Shown in pieces: positions 1-8,876 of a stretch of 64,000 nt of DNA. Below the pieces are notes generated by a model, which searched no databases, was not told the origin of the DNA, and worked only from the letters and a program-made list of their open reading frames with translations. Numbering within the stretch: position 1 is the stretch's first letter; each line of letters begins with the position of its first letter. The stretch lies in assembly GCA_028285625.1 (NCBI GenBank), contig JANQOX010000002.1:124001-188000 (forward strand), read 5' to 3'. A program made the position numbers and the translations under genes. The stretch comes from Myxococcota bacterium (GTDB taxonomy: Bacteria > Myxococcota_A > UBA9160 > UBA6930).

Positions 1-1492
1 GCGCGACCAGGGCGTGTGGAAGGTGCAGCTCGACGTGTCCGTGCGCGGCCAGGGCACCGATGCGAGCGTCCGCACGGCACTGCCTGACGATGGGCCGGGT
101 CAGCAGATCTTCGGCGAACACTTCGCCTCCGACCGCATGACGCTCGACGTGCGGGAGGGCGACCCCGAGCGCGACCGAGAGTCCGCCGCGCGCGTCGCCG
201 TCTGGACCGGGTTCATCGAAGACCTGCACCAGGTGCTCTACGTGTTCCACGCGAAGCTCCTGCCCATCGAGCAGCCCCTGCCGGGCCCACCCTATGCCCG
301 GCCCTCGCGCGCGCTGCGCGAGGCGCACACCCGGGCCACGATCGCGGTGCCGGCGCACGCGACCGAGATCCGCGAGACGCTGAAGTCGCTCGATCTGCCG
401 TCGCCCGAAGACCTGGGCGGACGGATCCGCGCGATCTACGCCTACGTCCTGCACGAGATCGCGGCCGAGCCGACCGCCGGCCCCGACCCGCTGCTCGCCC
501 TGGCACAGCGGGCCGGCAATGCCGACGGGCGCGAGCGGTTGCTGGCGGCGATGTTGCGCGGGTCGGGCATCCCCACCCGGCTGGTCCGCGCCCTCGCGCT
601 TCGCGAACCCGATCCGCGCGCGATGCGCTTCTGCGAGGTCTACGTCAACGGTGCGTGGGTGCCGATCTCGGCCAGCGAGGGCTTCTTCGGCGCCGTTCCG
701 GAGAACACCCTGGTGGTGGCGGTGGACGAGGGGCCCATCGTCCAGACGGCGGGCGTGCGCTCGGCCGCCCACACCTGGACGGCCCTTCGCGAGCCGCTCT
801 CGCGCGACGAGCTGGTGAGTCTGATGGAACCCCCGGAGCCGCTGCTGCGCGCGGTCTCGCTGCACCGGGTGTCGGTGCCGATGCAGCGCGGGCTGCGCAT
901 CCTGCTGGTGCTCTGCGTGGCGACGCTGGTGGTCTCGGCGCTGCGCAATCTGGTGGGCATTCGCAGCTTCGGCACGTTCATGCCGGTACTGCTGGCGCTC
1001 GCCCTGGTCGCAACCGGATTGTGGCAGGGGCTCGCCCTCATCGTGAGCGTGCTGGCCATCGGCATCGGCGGGCGTCTGGTGCTCGAGCGGCTGCGCCTGC
1101 TGCTGGTGCCGCGGCTCGGCATCCTGCTCTGTGTGGTCGTTCTCTGCGTGGCGGCCTTCGGGCTGTTGGGCCGCGCCGCCGAACGCCCGGCCTTCGAGCT
1201 GGGCATCGTGTTTCCGATCGTGATCCTCACCATGCTGGTCGAGCGCTTCTCGATCGTGATGGTCGAAGAGGGCGGCGCCGAAGCACTGCGCCGGGCGGCA
1301 TCGACCTGCCTGATCGCCCTGGCCGCCTACCCGGTGTTTCTGGTGCCCGGCCTCGGCGAGGTGCTGCTGGGCTATCCCGAACTGATCCTGGTGGTGATGG
1401 GCATCCACGTCGCCATCGGCGGCTACACCGGCTACCGCCTCTCCGACCTGGTTCGGTTTCGCGGCCTGCAAGCGCAGTCGGAGGCATCGTGA
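1..1492 (+). CDS. Inactive transglutaminase-like protein with C-terminal 7TM domain (5' partial)
   Basis: The gene enters from the left edge: the frame is open to base 2, so the true start lies outside the window. The first two thirds resemble a transglutaminase-like fold around bases 400-800. The usual Cys motif is replaced by GNADGRERLLAAM, with no Cys at the catalytic position, as expected for the inactive subfamily. From about base 880 to 1450 there are roughly seven hydrophobic helices. This matches the family of inactive transglutaminases fused to a 7TM domain, which is regularly paired with a RimK-like alpha-L-glutamate ligase, and that gene follows here with a GTGA overlap. The likely role is to present or sense a peptide or glutamyl tag at the inner membrane. 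The role is inferred; the family call is fairly secure. Confidence 0.82.
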   Translation, partial: RDQGVWKVQLDVSVRGQGTDASVRTALPDDGPGQQIFGEHFASDRMTLDVREGDPERDRESAARVAVWTGFIEDLHQVLYVFHAKLLPIEQPLPGPPYARPSRALREAHTRATIAVPAHATEIRETLKSLDLPSPEDLGGRIRAIYAYVLHEIAAEPTAGPDPLLALAQRAGNADGRERLLAAMLRGSGIPTRLVRALALREPDPRAMRFCEVYVNGAWVPISASEGFFGAVPENTLVVAVDEGPIVQTAGVRSAAHTWTALREPLSRDELVSLMEPPEPLLRAVSLHRVSVPMQRGLRILLVLCVATLVVSALRNLVGIRSFGTFMPVLLALALVATGLWQGLALIVSVLAIGIGGRLVLERLRLLLVPRLGILLCVVVLCVAAFGLLGRAAERPAFELGIVFPIVILTMLVERFSIVMVEEGGAEALRRAASTCLIALAAYPVFLVPGLGEVLLGYPELILVVMGIHVAIGGYTGYRLSDLVRFRGLQAQSEAS

Positions 1493-2427
1493 TCGCACGG
1501 CGCCTGCGAAAGGCCGGCATCGTCGGAATGAACCACCGCAACCGCGAGCTCGTCCAGCGGTTGAACCCGCGGCGCCTGCTGCCGGCGGTGGACGACAAGA
1601 TCCACAGCAAGGCCCTCTGCCTCGCGGCCGGGGTGGCCGCCCCCGCGCAGTTGGGGGTGGTGCGCGCGCACCACGAGCTCGCGGGTCTGGGTGAGCGGCT
1701 GGCCCGACAGCGCGACTTCGTGGTGAAGCCCGCTCGGGGTGCGCAGGGCAACGGCATTCTCGTGGTGCACGGCCGGCGTGGCGACGACTTCGTGGTCTCC
1801 GGCGGGCGCACGCTCGCGCCGCGCGACCTGCGCCACCGGGTCTCGGAGATCCTCTCGGGTCTCTACTCGCTCGGTGGGCAGGAGGACGCGGCGCTGTTCG
1901 AGGAGCGCCTGGGCGTGCACCCCGACCTGGCCGAGCTCTGCCACGACGGTGTGCCCGACGTGCGGGTGCTCGTCTACCGGGGTGTCCCCGTGATGGCGAT
2001 GGTTCGGCTGCCCACGCACCGCTCGCGGGGCCGGGCCAACCTGCACCAGGGGGCCATCGGCGCAGGGGTCGACCTGGCGAGCGGCCGACTGTGTGCCGCC
2101 ATCTGGCGCGACCGCGCGATCGAACGCCACCCCGACACGGGCGCCAAGGTGCTCGGCCACGAACTTCCACAGTTCGGGCATGCGATGCTCCAGGCCGTGC
2201 GCGCCGCGGACTGCACGGGCCTGGGGTACATCGGGGTCGATCTGGTGATCGACGCCCAGCGCGGGCCCGTGGTGCTCGAGCTGAACGCCCGCCCCGGGCT
2301 TTCGATCCAGCTCGCCAACGCCGGGGGCCTGCAGCCGCGGCTCACGCGCGCGGCCCGTGTGGCGAAGCCCGACCTACCCGCCGAGCGACGTGTCGAGCTC
2401 GGCCGGCAGCTGGCCGCCGCGCATTGA
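1489..2427 (+). CDS. RimK-like alpha-L-glutamate ligase (ATP-grasp)
   Basis: A 312-residue ATP-grasp enzyme expected to add an amino acid, probably glutamate, to a peptide or metabolite amine using ATP. The start is GTG at 1489, overlapping the stop of the upstream gene (GTGA), so translation is coupled. The N-terminus has the family motif GIVGMNHRN. The ATP-binding lysine and glycine-rich loop are in VVKPARGAQGNGILVV, and the C-terminal metal-binding Glu and Asn are in VVLELNARPGLSIQL. Length and order beside a 7TM inactive transglutaminase match the known pair. The substrate is unknown. Confidence 0.88.
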   Translation: MIARRLRKAGIVGMNHRNRELVQRLNPRRLLPAVDDKIHSKALCLAAGVAAPAQLGVVRAHHELAGLGERLARQRDFVVKPARGAQGNGILVVHGRRGDDFVVSGGRTLAPRDLRHRVSEILSGLYSLGGQEDAALFEERLGVHPDLAELCHDGVPDVRVLVYRGVPVMAMVRLPTHRSRGRANLHQGAIGAGVDLASGRLCAAIWRDRAIERHPDTGAKVLGHELPQFGHAMLQAVRAADCTGLGYIGVDLVIDAQRGPVVLELNARPGLSIQLANAGGLQPRLTRAARVAKPDLPAERRVELGRQLAAAH

Positions 2428-3689
2428 AGCGAGGCCGCCTTCGGTTCGTCTGGGTCGTGTTCGCGCTGATCGGCGCGGGCCTCTCGGTGCGCGCGCCTGC
2501 CGAACCGCCGCCCGAGCCGGTGAAGATCGCGTACGAGATCCGCGTGGTCCCGACCGAGCGATCCGCCCACGTGACGATGGAGGTGGTCCAACAGCGGGGT
2601 GGCCTCGAACGCGTGCACTTCGACTTCGACCCCACCCGCTTCTCGGCGTTCGAGGGGCCCGGCGTCGAGGTCACGACGGCCGCCGAGCGCGACGAGGCCG
2701 GCGTGGCGAACCTCGATTGGGCCGTGCCGAAGCAGGGCGGGAGCCTGCGCTTCGTGGCGCTGCTCGACACGTTGCGCGGCCAGGCCGCCTACGACGCGCG
2801 CTGCACCCGAAGCTGGGCGCTGTTTCGGGGCTCCGACGTGCTGCCCCCGATCCGGACGTCGCGCCGGAGCGGCGTGCGGGCCGAGGGCAGCGTTCGGTTT
2901 CGCTTGCCCAGCGACTGGCGGGTGGTGACGCCCTTCGTGCGCAAGGGCGCCATGCGCTTCGATCTCGACCAGCCGGGCCGGGGCGTCGAGACGCCTCGCG
3001 GGTGGATGCTCGCGGGCGAGATCGACGTCGTGTCCGAGCCCATCGCCGGCGTGCAGGTCGCCGTGGCGGCGCCGCAGCAGCACGACGCGCGTCCCCAGGA
3101 CCGCGTGGCACTGCTTCGCTGGGCGCTTCCCGAGCTCGTGAAGATCCTGGATCGACCGCCCGAGCGCCTGCTGGTGGTGAGCGCCGAGGATCCCATGTGG
3201 CGCGGGGGCCTCTCGGGGCCCGGCTCGCTCTACCTGCATGCCGAGCGCCCGTTGATCGACGACGACGGGACGAGCCCGCTCCTCCACGAGCTCATGCACG
3301 TGGCGATGCGGGCGTCGTCCGGGCCCAAGGGCGATTGGATCGTCGAGGGACTGGCCGAGTACTACTCGATCGAGCTGCTCGCACGCTCGGGCACCATCTC
3401 GCCCGAGCGCGCCGAGGCCACCCGCGCGGCCCTGGCCAAGCGCGGCGCCACGGCCGAGACCCTGCTCGTGCCCCACGCCAAGGGCGCCGTCACCGCGCGG
3501 GCCGTCACGACCCTGGCGACCCTCGACCGCAGGATCCGCAAGGTCACCGAAGGCCGCGCGAGCCTCGACGACGTGGTCCGCGCGGTCGCCAGCGACCCCG
3601 AGCGGCTCAGCCTCGACCGCTTCCGCGAACACGTCGCCCAGGTCGCCGGCCAGCCCCTCGACGCGTTCTTCGATTCGCAGGTGGACTAG
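2424..3689 (+). CDS. Exported gluzincin zinc metallopeptidase
   Basis: A 421-residue protein starting at TTG 2424, overlapping the ligase stop codon (TTGA). A basic N-terminus followed by a hydrophobic stretch and APAEPP looks like a Sec signal peptide. The middle is mostly beta-type sequence. The catalytic signature is LLHELMHVAM (HExxH), followed by DWIVEGLAEYYS, which supplies the third zinc ligand Glu, as in M1/M61-type gluzincins. It should hydrolyse peptides in the periplasm. Its tight coupling to the ligase and 7TM gene suggests it trims or senses the product of that system. The metallopeptidase fold is well supported; the substrate is not known. Confidence 0.75.
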   Translation: MKRGRLRFVWVVFALIGAGLSVRAPAEPPPEPVKIAYEIRVVPTERSAHVTMEVVQQRGGLERVHFDFDPTRFSAFEGPGVEVTTAAERDEAGVANLDWAVPKQGGSLRFVALLDTLRGQAAYDARCTRSWALFRGSDVLPPIRTSRRSGVRAEGSVRFRLPSDWRVVTPFVRKGAMRFDLDQPGRGVETPRGWMLAGEIDVVSEPIAGVQVAVAAPQQHDARPQDRVALLRWALPELVKILDRPPERLLVVSAEDPMWRGGLSGPGSLYLHAERPLIDDDGTSPLLHELMHVAMRASSGPKGDWIVEGLAEYYSIELLARSGTISPERAEATRAALAKRGATAETLLVPHAKGAVTARAVTTLATLDRRIRKVTEGRASLDDVVRAVASDPERLSLDRFREHVAQVAGQPLDAFFDSQVD

Positions 3690-3692
3690 AGT
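3687..3692 (+). promoter_or_regulatory. Possible -10 element of a leaderless start (TAGAGT-N7-ATG)
   Basis: TAGAGT is followed by CCCGGCC and then the ATG at 3700. The same spacing and the same seven-base linker occur before the ATG at 16545. It overlaps the stop codon of the preceding gene, so coincidence is possible, and no convincing -35 is visible. Confidence 0.35.
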
Positions 3693-3699
3693 CCCGGCC

Positions 3700-4641
3700 A
3701 TGGCGGAGCCGGTCGCGATCGACCGCGATGGCGCCCGCGCGTTCCTCCGCACGCACCTCGGTCGCGACCCGGGGCCGGTCGAGCTGGTGGGGGAGGGCGC
3801 GTGGTCGCGCTGCTTCGGGTATCGCGACGGCGGGCGCGAGCGGGTGATCCGTTTCGGCCGGCATCGCAGCGACTTCGACAAGGATGCCCGGGCGGCGGGC
3901 TTTGCGAGCGCCGCGCTGCCGGTGCCCGCGGTGTTCGAGGTGGCGGACGTGGACGGCCCGCCTGGCGGATCGTTCGCGATCTCCGAGCGGGTCTTCGGCG
4001 AGCCGCTCGAAGAGCTCGATGCTGCGGGCTGGCGCGCGCTGCTGCCGGACCTGCTGGCGGCGCTCGATGCGTTGCGCGCGCTGCCGGCGCCGGCGGGCAC
4101 GGGCTTCGGCGACTGGCACGAAGGCGCGCCCCATGCGACCTGGGCTGCGCACCTGTTGGCCGGCGCAGAGGACCTGCCCGGCCGGCGCACCCACGGCTGG
4201 CGCGCGCGGCTGCGGGCTTCGTCGGTGGGCGAAGCGCCCTTCGACCGCTGTCACGCGCGCCTGGCCGAACTGGCCAGCCCGATCGACATCGCCCCTTCGG
4301 TGGTCCACGCCGACCTCATCAACCGCAACGCGTTCGTTCGAGACGGCCGACTCGAAGGGGTGTTCGACTGGGGCTGCTCGATCCAGGGCGACTTCCTCTA
4401 CGATGTGGCGTGGCTCGGGTTCTGGGAGCCGTGGCACCCGGCCATCGAGCAGGCAGGGGTCGTCGCCGCGGCCCGGGATCACGTGGTGGCCCAGGGCATG
4501 TCGCGCTCCGAGTTCGACGCGCGTCTGTGCTGCTGCCTGGTGCACATCGGCCTCGACCACATCGCCTACTGCGCCTTCGTGGGTCGACCGCGAGACCTCG
4601 AGCGCATCACGGAACGCACGCTTCGCTTCGCCGGCTTCTAG
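3700..4641 (+). CDS. Phosphotransferase, APH/choline kinase-like family
   Basis: A 313-residue kinase-fold protein of the aminoglycoside phosphotransferase superfamily. The N-lobe has a nucleotide-binding segment around VGEGAWSRCFGY. The catalytic loop is VVHADLINRNAFV, matching the Brenner-type HxDxxxxN motif, and the metal-binding Asp is in GVFDWGCSIQGD. It should phosphorylate a small hydroxylated molecule in the cytoplasm. Nothing links it to antibiotic resistance; many bacterial members have unknown substrates. It lies 10 bases after the protease gene and upstream of an unrelated thioesterase. Confidence 0.8.
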   Translation: MAEPVAIDRDGARAFLRTHLGRDPGPVELVGEGAWSRCFGYRDGGRERVIRFGRHRSDFDKDARAAGFASAALPVPAVFEVADVDGPPGGSFAISERVFGEPLEELDAAGWRALLPDLLAALDALRALPAPAGTGFGDWHEGAPHATWAAHLLAGAEDLPGRRTHGWRARLRASSVGEAPFDRCHARLAELASPIDIAPSVVHADLINRNAFVRDGRLEGVFDWGCSIQGDFLYDVAWLGFWEPWHPAIEQAGVVAAARDHVVAQGMSRSEFDARLCCCLVHIGLDHIAYCAFVGRPRDLERITERTLRFAGF

Positions 4642-4679
4642 CGCGGGCGGCTCGCGCCCTTGCCCCACCAGGAGATCCC

Positions 4680-5513
4680 ATGCCGGGCTTCGTCGACGAC
4701 ACGGCCCTCGAACCCCTTGGACCGGGTCGTTACCGGGCCCGCCTCAGTGAGGCCTGGCGGCTCTGGGGGCCCGCGGGCGGCTACGTGTCCGCCATCGCGC
4801 TTCGCGCGGCCGGCGCCGCGACGAACTTCGCGCGCCCGGTGAGCTTCTCGTGCCAGTACCTGCGCGTGGGCGGCTTCGACGACGTCGAACTCTCGGTCGA
4901 GAGCCTTCGCGCCGGTCGCCGGAGCGAAGCGCTGCGCGTGGAGATGACCCAGGAGGGTCGCGCGATCCTCACCGCCCAGGTGTGGGCCGCCGACGGGCAC
5001 GAGGCCATGGTGCACGACCACGTGCCGGTGCCGGAGATCCCCGACCCCGAGACGCTCGAGCCCATGGAGAAGCTCATGCCGGACCGAAAGCCGTTCGGTC
5101 CGTTCGCCCACTTCGAACAGCGCCCGGCCAACTGGTTGCCCGAGGGCGACCACGCGCCCAGCGATCCCGAGCTGCGCGGCTTCTTTCGGTTCCGACCGGT
5201 CGAGCGCCACGACGACGCCTTCGTCGACGCGGCCCGGGCACTGGTCCTGCTCGACACCTTCACGTGGCCCGCCACCTATCGCGCGCATCCGAGCCCGGAG
5301 GCGTCGCCGTGGATCGCGCCGAACCTCGACCTGTACGTGAGGTTCCACCGCGACACCCGGCCGCACCCGTGGCTGTTCAGCGTGGGACGCGCCGACCTCG
5401 CCGAGAACGGCTGGATCGCTGCGCAGGGTCAGCTCTGGTCGCCCGACCGAAAACTCCTGGCTACGGCGGCCACGCAGCTCTTCTGCTCCCGGCGTCCCGA
5501 GCAGTTTCGTTAG
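4680..5513 (+). CDS. Acyl-CoA thioesterase-like protein (TesB-type double hotdog)
   Basis: A 277-residue protein. ATG 4680 is chosen because AGGAG lies just upstream, while earlier in-frame starts fall inside the phosphotransferase. The sequence reads as two hotdog modules: an N-terminal one with WGPAGGYVSAIALRAAG and FSCQYLRVG, and a C-terminal one from about residue 180 with DTFTWPATYRAHP. This matches the thioesterase-like superfamily that hydrolyses acyl-CoA to free acid and CoA. The specific acyl group cannot be read. Confidence is good for the family and low for the substrate. Confidence 0.78.
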   Translation: MPGFVDDTALEPLGPGRYRARLSEAWRLWGPAGGYVSAIALRAAGAATNFARPVSFSCQYLRVGGFDDVELSVESLRAGRRSEALRVEMTQEGRAILTAQVWAADGHEAMVHDHVPVPEIPDPETLEPMEKLMPDRKPFGPFAHFEQRPANWLPEGDHAPSDPELRGFFRFRPVERHDDAFVDAARALVLLDTFTWPATYRAHPSPEASPWIAPNLDLYVRFHRDTRPHPWLFSVGRADLAENGWIAAQGQLWSPDRKLLATAATQLFCSRRPEQFR

Positions 5514-5532
5514 GCATGCGGGACCGCGTGCC

Positions 5533-6618
5533 ATGTCCGGTGCCATCGTCCGACGATTTCGTGCAGACGAGTGGCGGGTCTACCGTGACCTGCGGTTGGG
5601 CGCCCTCGCCGAGTCACCCGACGCCTTCGGCAGCACCCTGGCTCACGAGGACGGCCGACCCGAAGCGCACTGGCGCGAGCGGCTCGCGGCAGGCGTCGCC
5701 TCGGTAGGGGACTGCCCGGTGGTGGCGATCCAAAGGAGAGCCCCGGTCGGGCTCGCGTGGGGCCGTTTCGACGAGGACGATGACGAGGGGATCCACGTCT
5801 TCCAGATGTGGGTCGCGCCCGAGGCCCGCCAGGGCGGCATCGGGCGGGCGCTGCTCGATGCGGTGGTGTCCTGGGCGGCACGCACCGAGCGGGGTTGGCT
5901 CGAACTGGAGGTCGCCTGTGACAACGGGCCGGCGCGTCGGTTGTACGAGCGCGCGGGGTTCGTGGCGAGGGGCGGGCCCGGTGCGCTGCGCGAAGGCTCG
6001 GACCTGCGGTCCCAGGTGATGCGTCTGGATCTCCAGTCGGTGCGCCCTGCGACGACTGCCGAGCGCTATGCGCCGTTCCCGGAGGCCTTCCCCGAACTTC
6101 GCGGTGAGGGGCTGCTCCTGCGCGCCCTTTCGGAGGTCGACCTGCCGCGTTGGGTCGAGCGCCTCTCGGACACCGCCGCCGCCAGCCTGGCCGGCGATCC
6201 CATCGAAGACCCCGATCGCGTAGCTGCCGAAGGGCTAGCCCATCACCGCGCGGCCTTTCGCACGTGCACGGGGTTGCGCTGGGCGATCGTGCCCGAGGGC
6301 GAGCCGGCGGCGGTGGGGAGCATCGGCTTCGTGGGGCTCGACCCGGTCGCGCGCGCGGCCGAGGTCGGCGTGGCGATCGGTCGCCGCCATTGGCGCCGGG
6401 GCCTCGCCACGCGCGCGGGCCGTCTGGTGCTCGGCTACGGGTTCGGCCCGCTGGCGCTTCGCCGCGTGGAGGCCGTCGTCCTGCCCGAGAACGCGGGAAG
6501 CCTGGCCCTGCTCGACCACTTCGGATTCGCCGAAGCACCCTGCCCCGAAGATCGTGCCGTGAACGGTCGCGCCGATTCGCGCCTGTTCACGCTCGGGCGC
6601 GACGCGTGGTTGGACTGA
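5533..6618 (+). CDS. Tandem GNAT N-acetyltransferase (two GNAT domains)
   Basis: A 361-residue protein containing two complete GNAT folds. The first (about residues 5-165) has the acetyl-CoA motif A in VAPEARQGGIGRALLDAVV and a C-terminal NGPARRLYERAGF segment. The second (about 195-355) resembles RimJ-type enzymes, with IGRRHWRRGLATRAGRLVL and NAGSLALLDHFGF. Both motifs look intact. It probably acetylates small amines or a protein N-terminus; the substrates are unknown. The stop is only 3 bases from the convergent neighbour. Confidence 0.85.
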   Translation: MSGAIVRRFRADEWRVYRDLRLGALAESPDAFGSTLAHEDGRPEAHWRERLAAGVASVGDCPVVAIQRRAPVGLAWGRFDEDDDEGIHVFQMWVAPEARQGGIGRALLDAVVSWAARTERGWLELEVACDNGPARRLYERAGFVARGGPGALREGSDLRSQVMRLDLQSVRPATTAERYAPFPEAFPELRGEGLLLRALSEVDLPRWVERLSDTAAASLAGDPIEDPDRVAAEGLAHHRAAFRTCTGLRWAIVPEGEPAAVGSIGFVGLDPVARAAEVGVAIGRRHWRRGLATRAGRLVLGYGFGPLALRRVEAVVLPENAGSLALLDHFGFAEAPCPEDRAVNGRADSRLFTLGRDAWLD

Positions 6619-6621
6619 CCC

Positions 6622-8826
6622 TCAGCGACGCCTGCGCCACAGGCGCAGCCAACCCACCAGTCCGAGTGCCGCGCCCACCTCGAAGCCGAGGCCGCAGCGG
6701 CGCGCCGTCGACTCGCGCCGCCATCCCTGGCCCTGACAGGTGGCGTCCGGCGTTCCCGTTCCGCCGCCGTCGAAGTCGACCCCGCCGTCGCCGTCGTTGT
6801 CGATCCCGTCGTTGCACTCGGGCGCTTCGGTCGAGGCCGGGCCTGCTGCACATCCCGGGTCACGCGGGTAGTCCGCGGCCCCGTCACCGTCGTTGTCTTC
6901 GCCATCGAGGCAGGCGAACTGCGGCGAGACGATCTTGAACAGCTCCCCGTCGGCCTGATCGAGCAGGTAGAGTTCGCCGAAGCCGCCCCGGCCGATGTGG
7001 GCGATTCCCTGAAGGTCCCCGACGTCGGGCGCCAGCTCCGACGTGTGCTCGACGACGCCGCCGAAGCCGGTGTCGCGGTCCCAGAGCACGCTGTAGACGC
7101 GCGAGGTGCACCAGTCGGAGAAGAAGAAGCGGCCCTGCAGCGACGGGTCGCTTCCGCGGTAGACCGCGCCGCCGATGATGGCGCAGTGGCCGTCGGCATG
7201 GCCGTACTGGTAGATCGGGATCGTGAACGCGCCTACGCACGGGCCGATCCGGCACCAGTCGCCCTCCATCTGCGGCCAGCCGTAGAACAGGCCCCCGAAG
7301 TCGTCCGAGCGCTCGACGTTCACCTCTTCCCAGGTGCCGCCGCCCACGTCGGTGACGTAGAAGTCGCCGGTGAGCGGGTCGATGTCGAAGCGGTACGGGT
7401 TGCGGAACCCGCTCGACCAGATCTCGTCGAGCGGCGGGCCGGGGCCTACGAACGGGTTGTCGCCGGGAACGCTATAGCCACTGCCCAGGCCACCGCTCAC
7501 GTCGAGGCGCAACATCTTGCCGTTGAGCAGCGTGCCGTCCGGGGCGGTGGTGGCGACCCCCGCGTCGCCGGTCGCGAGGTAGAGCATCCCGTCGTCGCCG
7601 AAGGCGATGTGCGAGCCGAAGTGCACGTTGGCGCTGCCCACGGGGTTGGGCACGGTCAGGAGCAGCTCGCGCGTGGTCGCGTCTGCGACGTCCGGGTTGG
7701 CGCTGACCTGCACCCGCTGCAGGACCAGGTCGCGCGCGGTGTTCGTGTAGAGGATGTAGAAGAGTCCGCTCGTCGCGTAGTCCGGCGCGAAGGCGAGCCC
7801 GCGCATCCCGCGCTCTTCGCCCTGGTTGTGGATGTCGGACACCGCCAGGAAGGGCGTCGTCAGGAACGCGCCGTCCTTGAAGACGAAGATGCTGCTTTTG
7901 CCGCCCCCGATCTGCTGGATGACGAACAGCCTCGGGTCGCCCGGCGGCGCCGTCACCAGCGTCGCCCGCCGGAGCTTCGGATCCAGCGCGATGCGCTTGG
8001 CGCCCAGGGCCGAGGGCTGCGCGCGCACGCGCACGGTGGTCGTGGCCTCGCCCTCGAAGTCGTCGTCGTCGGTCACCGTGAGCGTGACGTCGAAGTCCCC
8101 GTTCGAGGCATAGGTGTGCGATGGCGTCGCGCCGGTCCCCGAGTTGCCGTCGCCGAAGTCCCACTCGTAGTCGACGATCGTGCCATCGGGGTCGGAGGAG
8201 CCCGTGCCGTCGAACGCGACGGCGGTGCCAAGGACGGTCGTGTAGGGGCCTCCCGCGTCGGCCGTGGGCGGGATTTCTCCGGGGTCGAATCCGTCGACGT
8301 CGATCACGAGGTCGTCGAGGCCGGGCAGGTCGCCGGCGGTGGTGTCGTCGAGATCGACGGAGTTGCCGGCCGCATAGATCGTGGCCTGGCCCGTGGCGAG
8401 CGGGGCCGTCCACTCGAAGGTGAACGTGCAGGTGCCGTCCGGCAGGACCGCACGCGGGAGGTCGTGGGTGATGTCGTCGTTCCACTCGCGGGTGTCGGCG
8501 TCGACCGCGAGCAGGCTTCCCAGGCTGGCGCCCACGTCGAGCCCGCAACCACTCTGCTGTCCGCCCGAGATGGTGAGGGTGTAGGTCTCGGTCTCGCCGC
8601 CATCGACCTGCGTCGGTCCGCTCAGACTCACGGCGGGCGCCACCCCGCCGGAGTGGCACTGGTCGCAGGACAGACCGGCGTTGGTGGCCGGATTGCCCGA
8701 GTAGCCGTAGATGCCGCCCTTGTTCGCGGATGCCGGCGAGCCGGCGAAGAACGCGGCCACCGCCAGCACGATGGAGGCCCGCCGAAGTCGAGCCAGGGGG
8801 GACGTCAGCGCGTGGGCGAGCACCAT
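6622..8826 (-). CDS. Exported haem-motif, PKD and sugar-dehydrogenase beta-propeller protein (copy A)
   Basis: A 734-residue multidomain exported protein. A signal peptide ends near residue 34 (SPASA). A short module of the choice-of-anchor V type follows, carrying CDQCH at residues 54-58, a CXXCH haem c motif. A PKD domain (DYEWDFGDGNSGTG) follows at roughly 190-270. A PQQ-type glucose/sorbosone dehydrogenase beta-propeller spans about 275-640 (RGLAFAPDY, LYLATGDAG, SGFRNPYRFD). The end has two DNDGDG calcium-binding-like loops and a tail with CGLGFE, a hydrophobic helix and RRRR. The expected role is periplasmic or surface oxidation of a sugar or alcohol, passing electrons through haem. It is a close paralogue of the next gene. 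Confidence 0.8.
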   Translation of the reverse strand: MVLAHALTSPLARLRRASIVLAVAAFFAGSPASANKGGIYGYSGNPATNAGLSCDQCHSGGVAPAVSLSGPTQVDGGETETYTLTISGGQQSGCGLDVGASLGSLLAVDADTREWNDDITHDLPRAVLPDGTCTFTFEWTAPLATGQATIYAAGNSVDLDDTTAGDLPGLDDLVIDVDGFDPGEIPPTADAGGPYTTVLGTAVAFDGTGSSDPDGTIVDYEWDFGDGNSGTGATPSHTYASNGDFDVTLTVTDDDDFEGEATTTVRVRAQPSALGAKRIALDPKLRRATLVTAPPGDPRLFVIQQIGGGKSSIFVFKDGAFLTTPFLAVSDIHNQGEERGMRGLAFAPDYATSGLFYILYTNTARDLVLQRVQVSANPDVADATTRELLLTVPNPVGSANVHFGSHIAFGDDGMLYLATGDAGVATTAPDGTLLNGKMLRLDVSGGLGSGYSVPGDNPFVGPGPPLDEIWSSGFRNPYRFDIDPLTGDFYVTDVGGGTWEEVNVERSDDFGGLFYGWPQMEGDWCRIGPCVGAFTIPIYQYGHADGHCAIIGGAVYRGSDPSLQGRFFFSDWCTSRVYSVLWDRDTGFGGVVEHTSELAPDVGDLQGIAHIGRGGFGELYLLDQADGELFKIVSPQFACLDGEDNDGDGAADYPRDPGCAAGPASTEAPECNDGIDNDGDGGVDFDGGGTGTPDATCQGQGWRRESTARRCGLGFEVGAALGLVGWLRLWRRRR

Positions 8827-8832
8827 CCCGCC

Positions 8833-8862
8833 ATCCTCTCAAGCGGCCGGGGCGTAGGTCAA
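8833..8862 (-). promoter_or_regulatory. Promoter, TTGACC-N18-GAGGAT, 6 bases before the ATG
   Basis: On the minus strand TTGACC (8862-8857), an 18-base spacer and GAGGAT (8838-8833) are followed by six bases and the ATG at 8826. The paralogue at 11096 has the same architecture with 18- and 6-base gaps. Transcription would begin at or next to the ATG, giving a leaderless mRNA. Confidence 0.6.
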
Positions 8863-8876
8863 GCCCCCCAAACGGG

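Noticed and set aside
3700-4641. Aminoglycoside resistance gene
   Set aside because: Only the broad phosphotransferase motifs are present; most environmental members have other substrates and the context is not a resistance locus.
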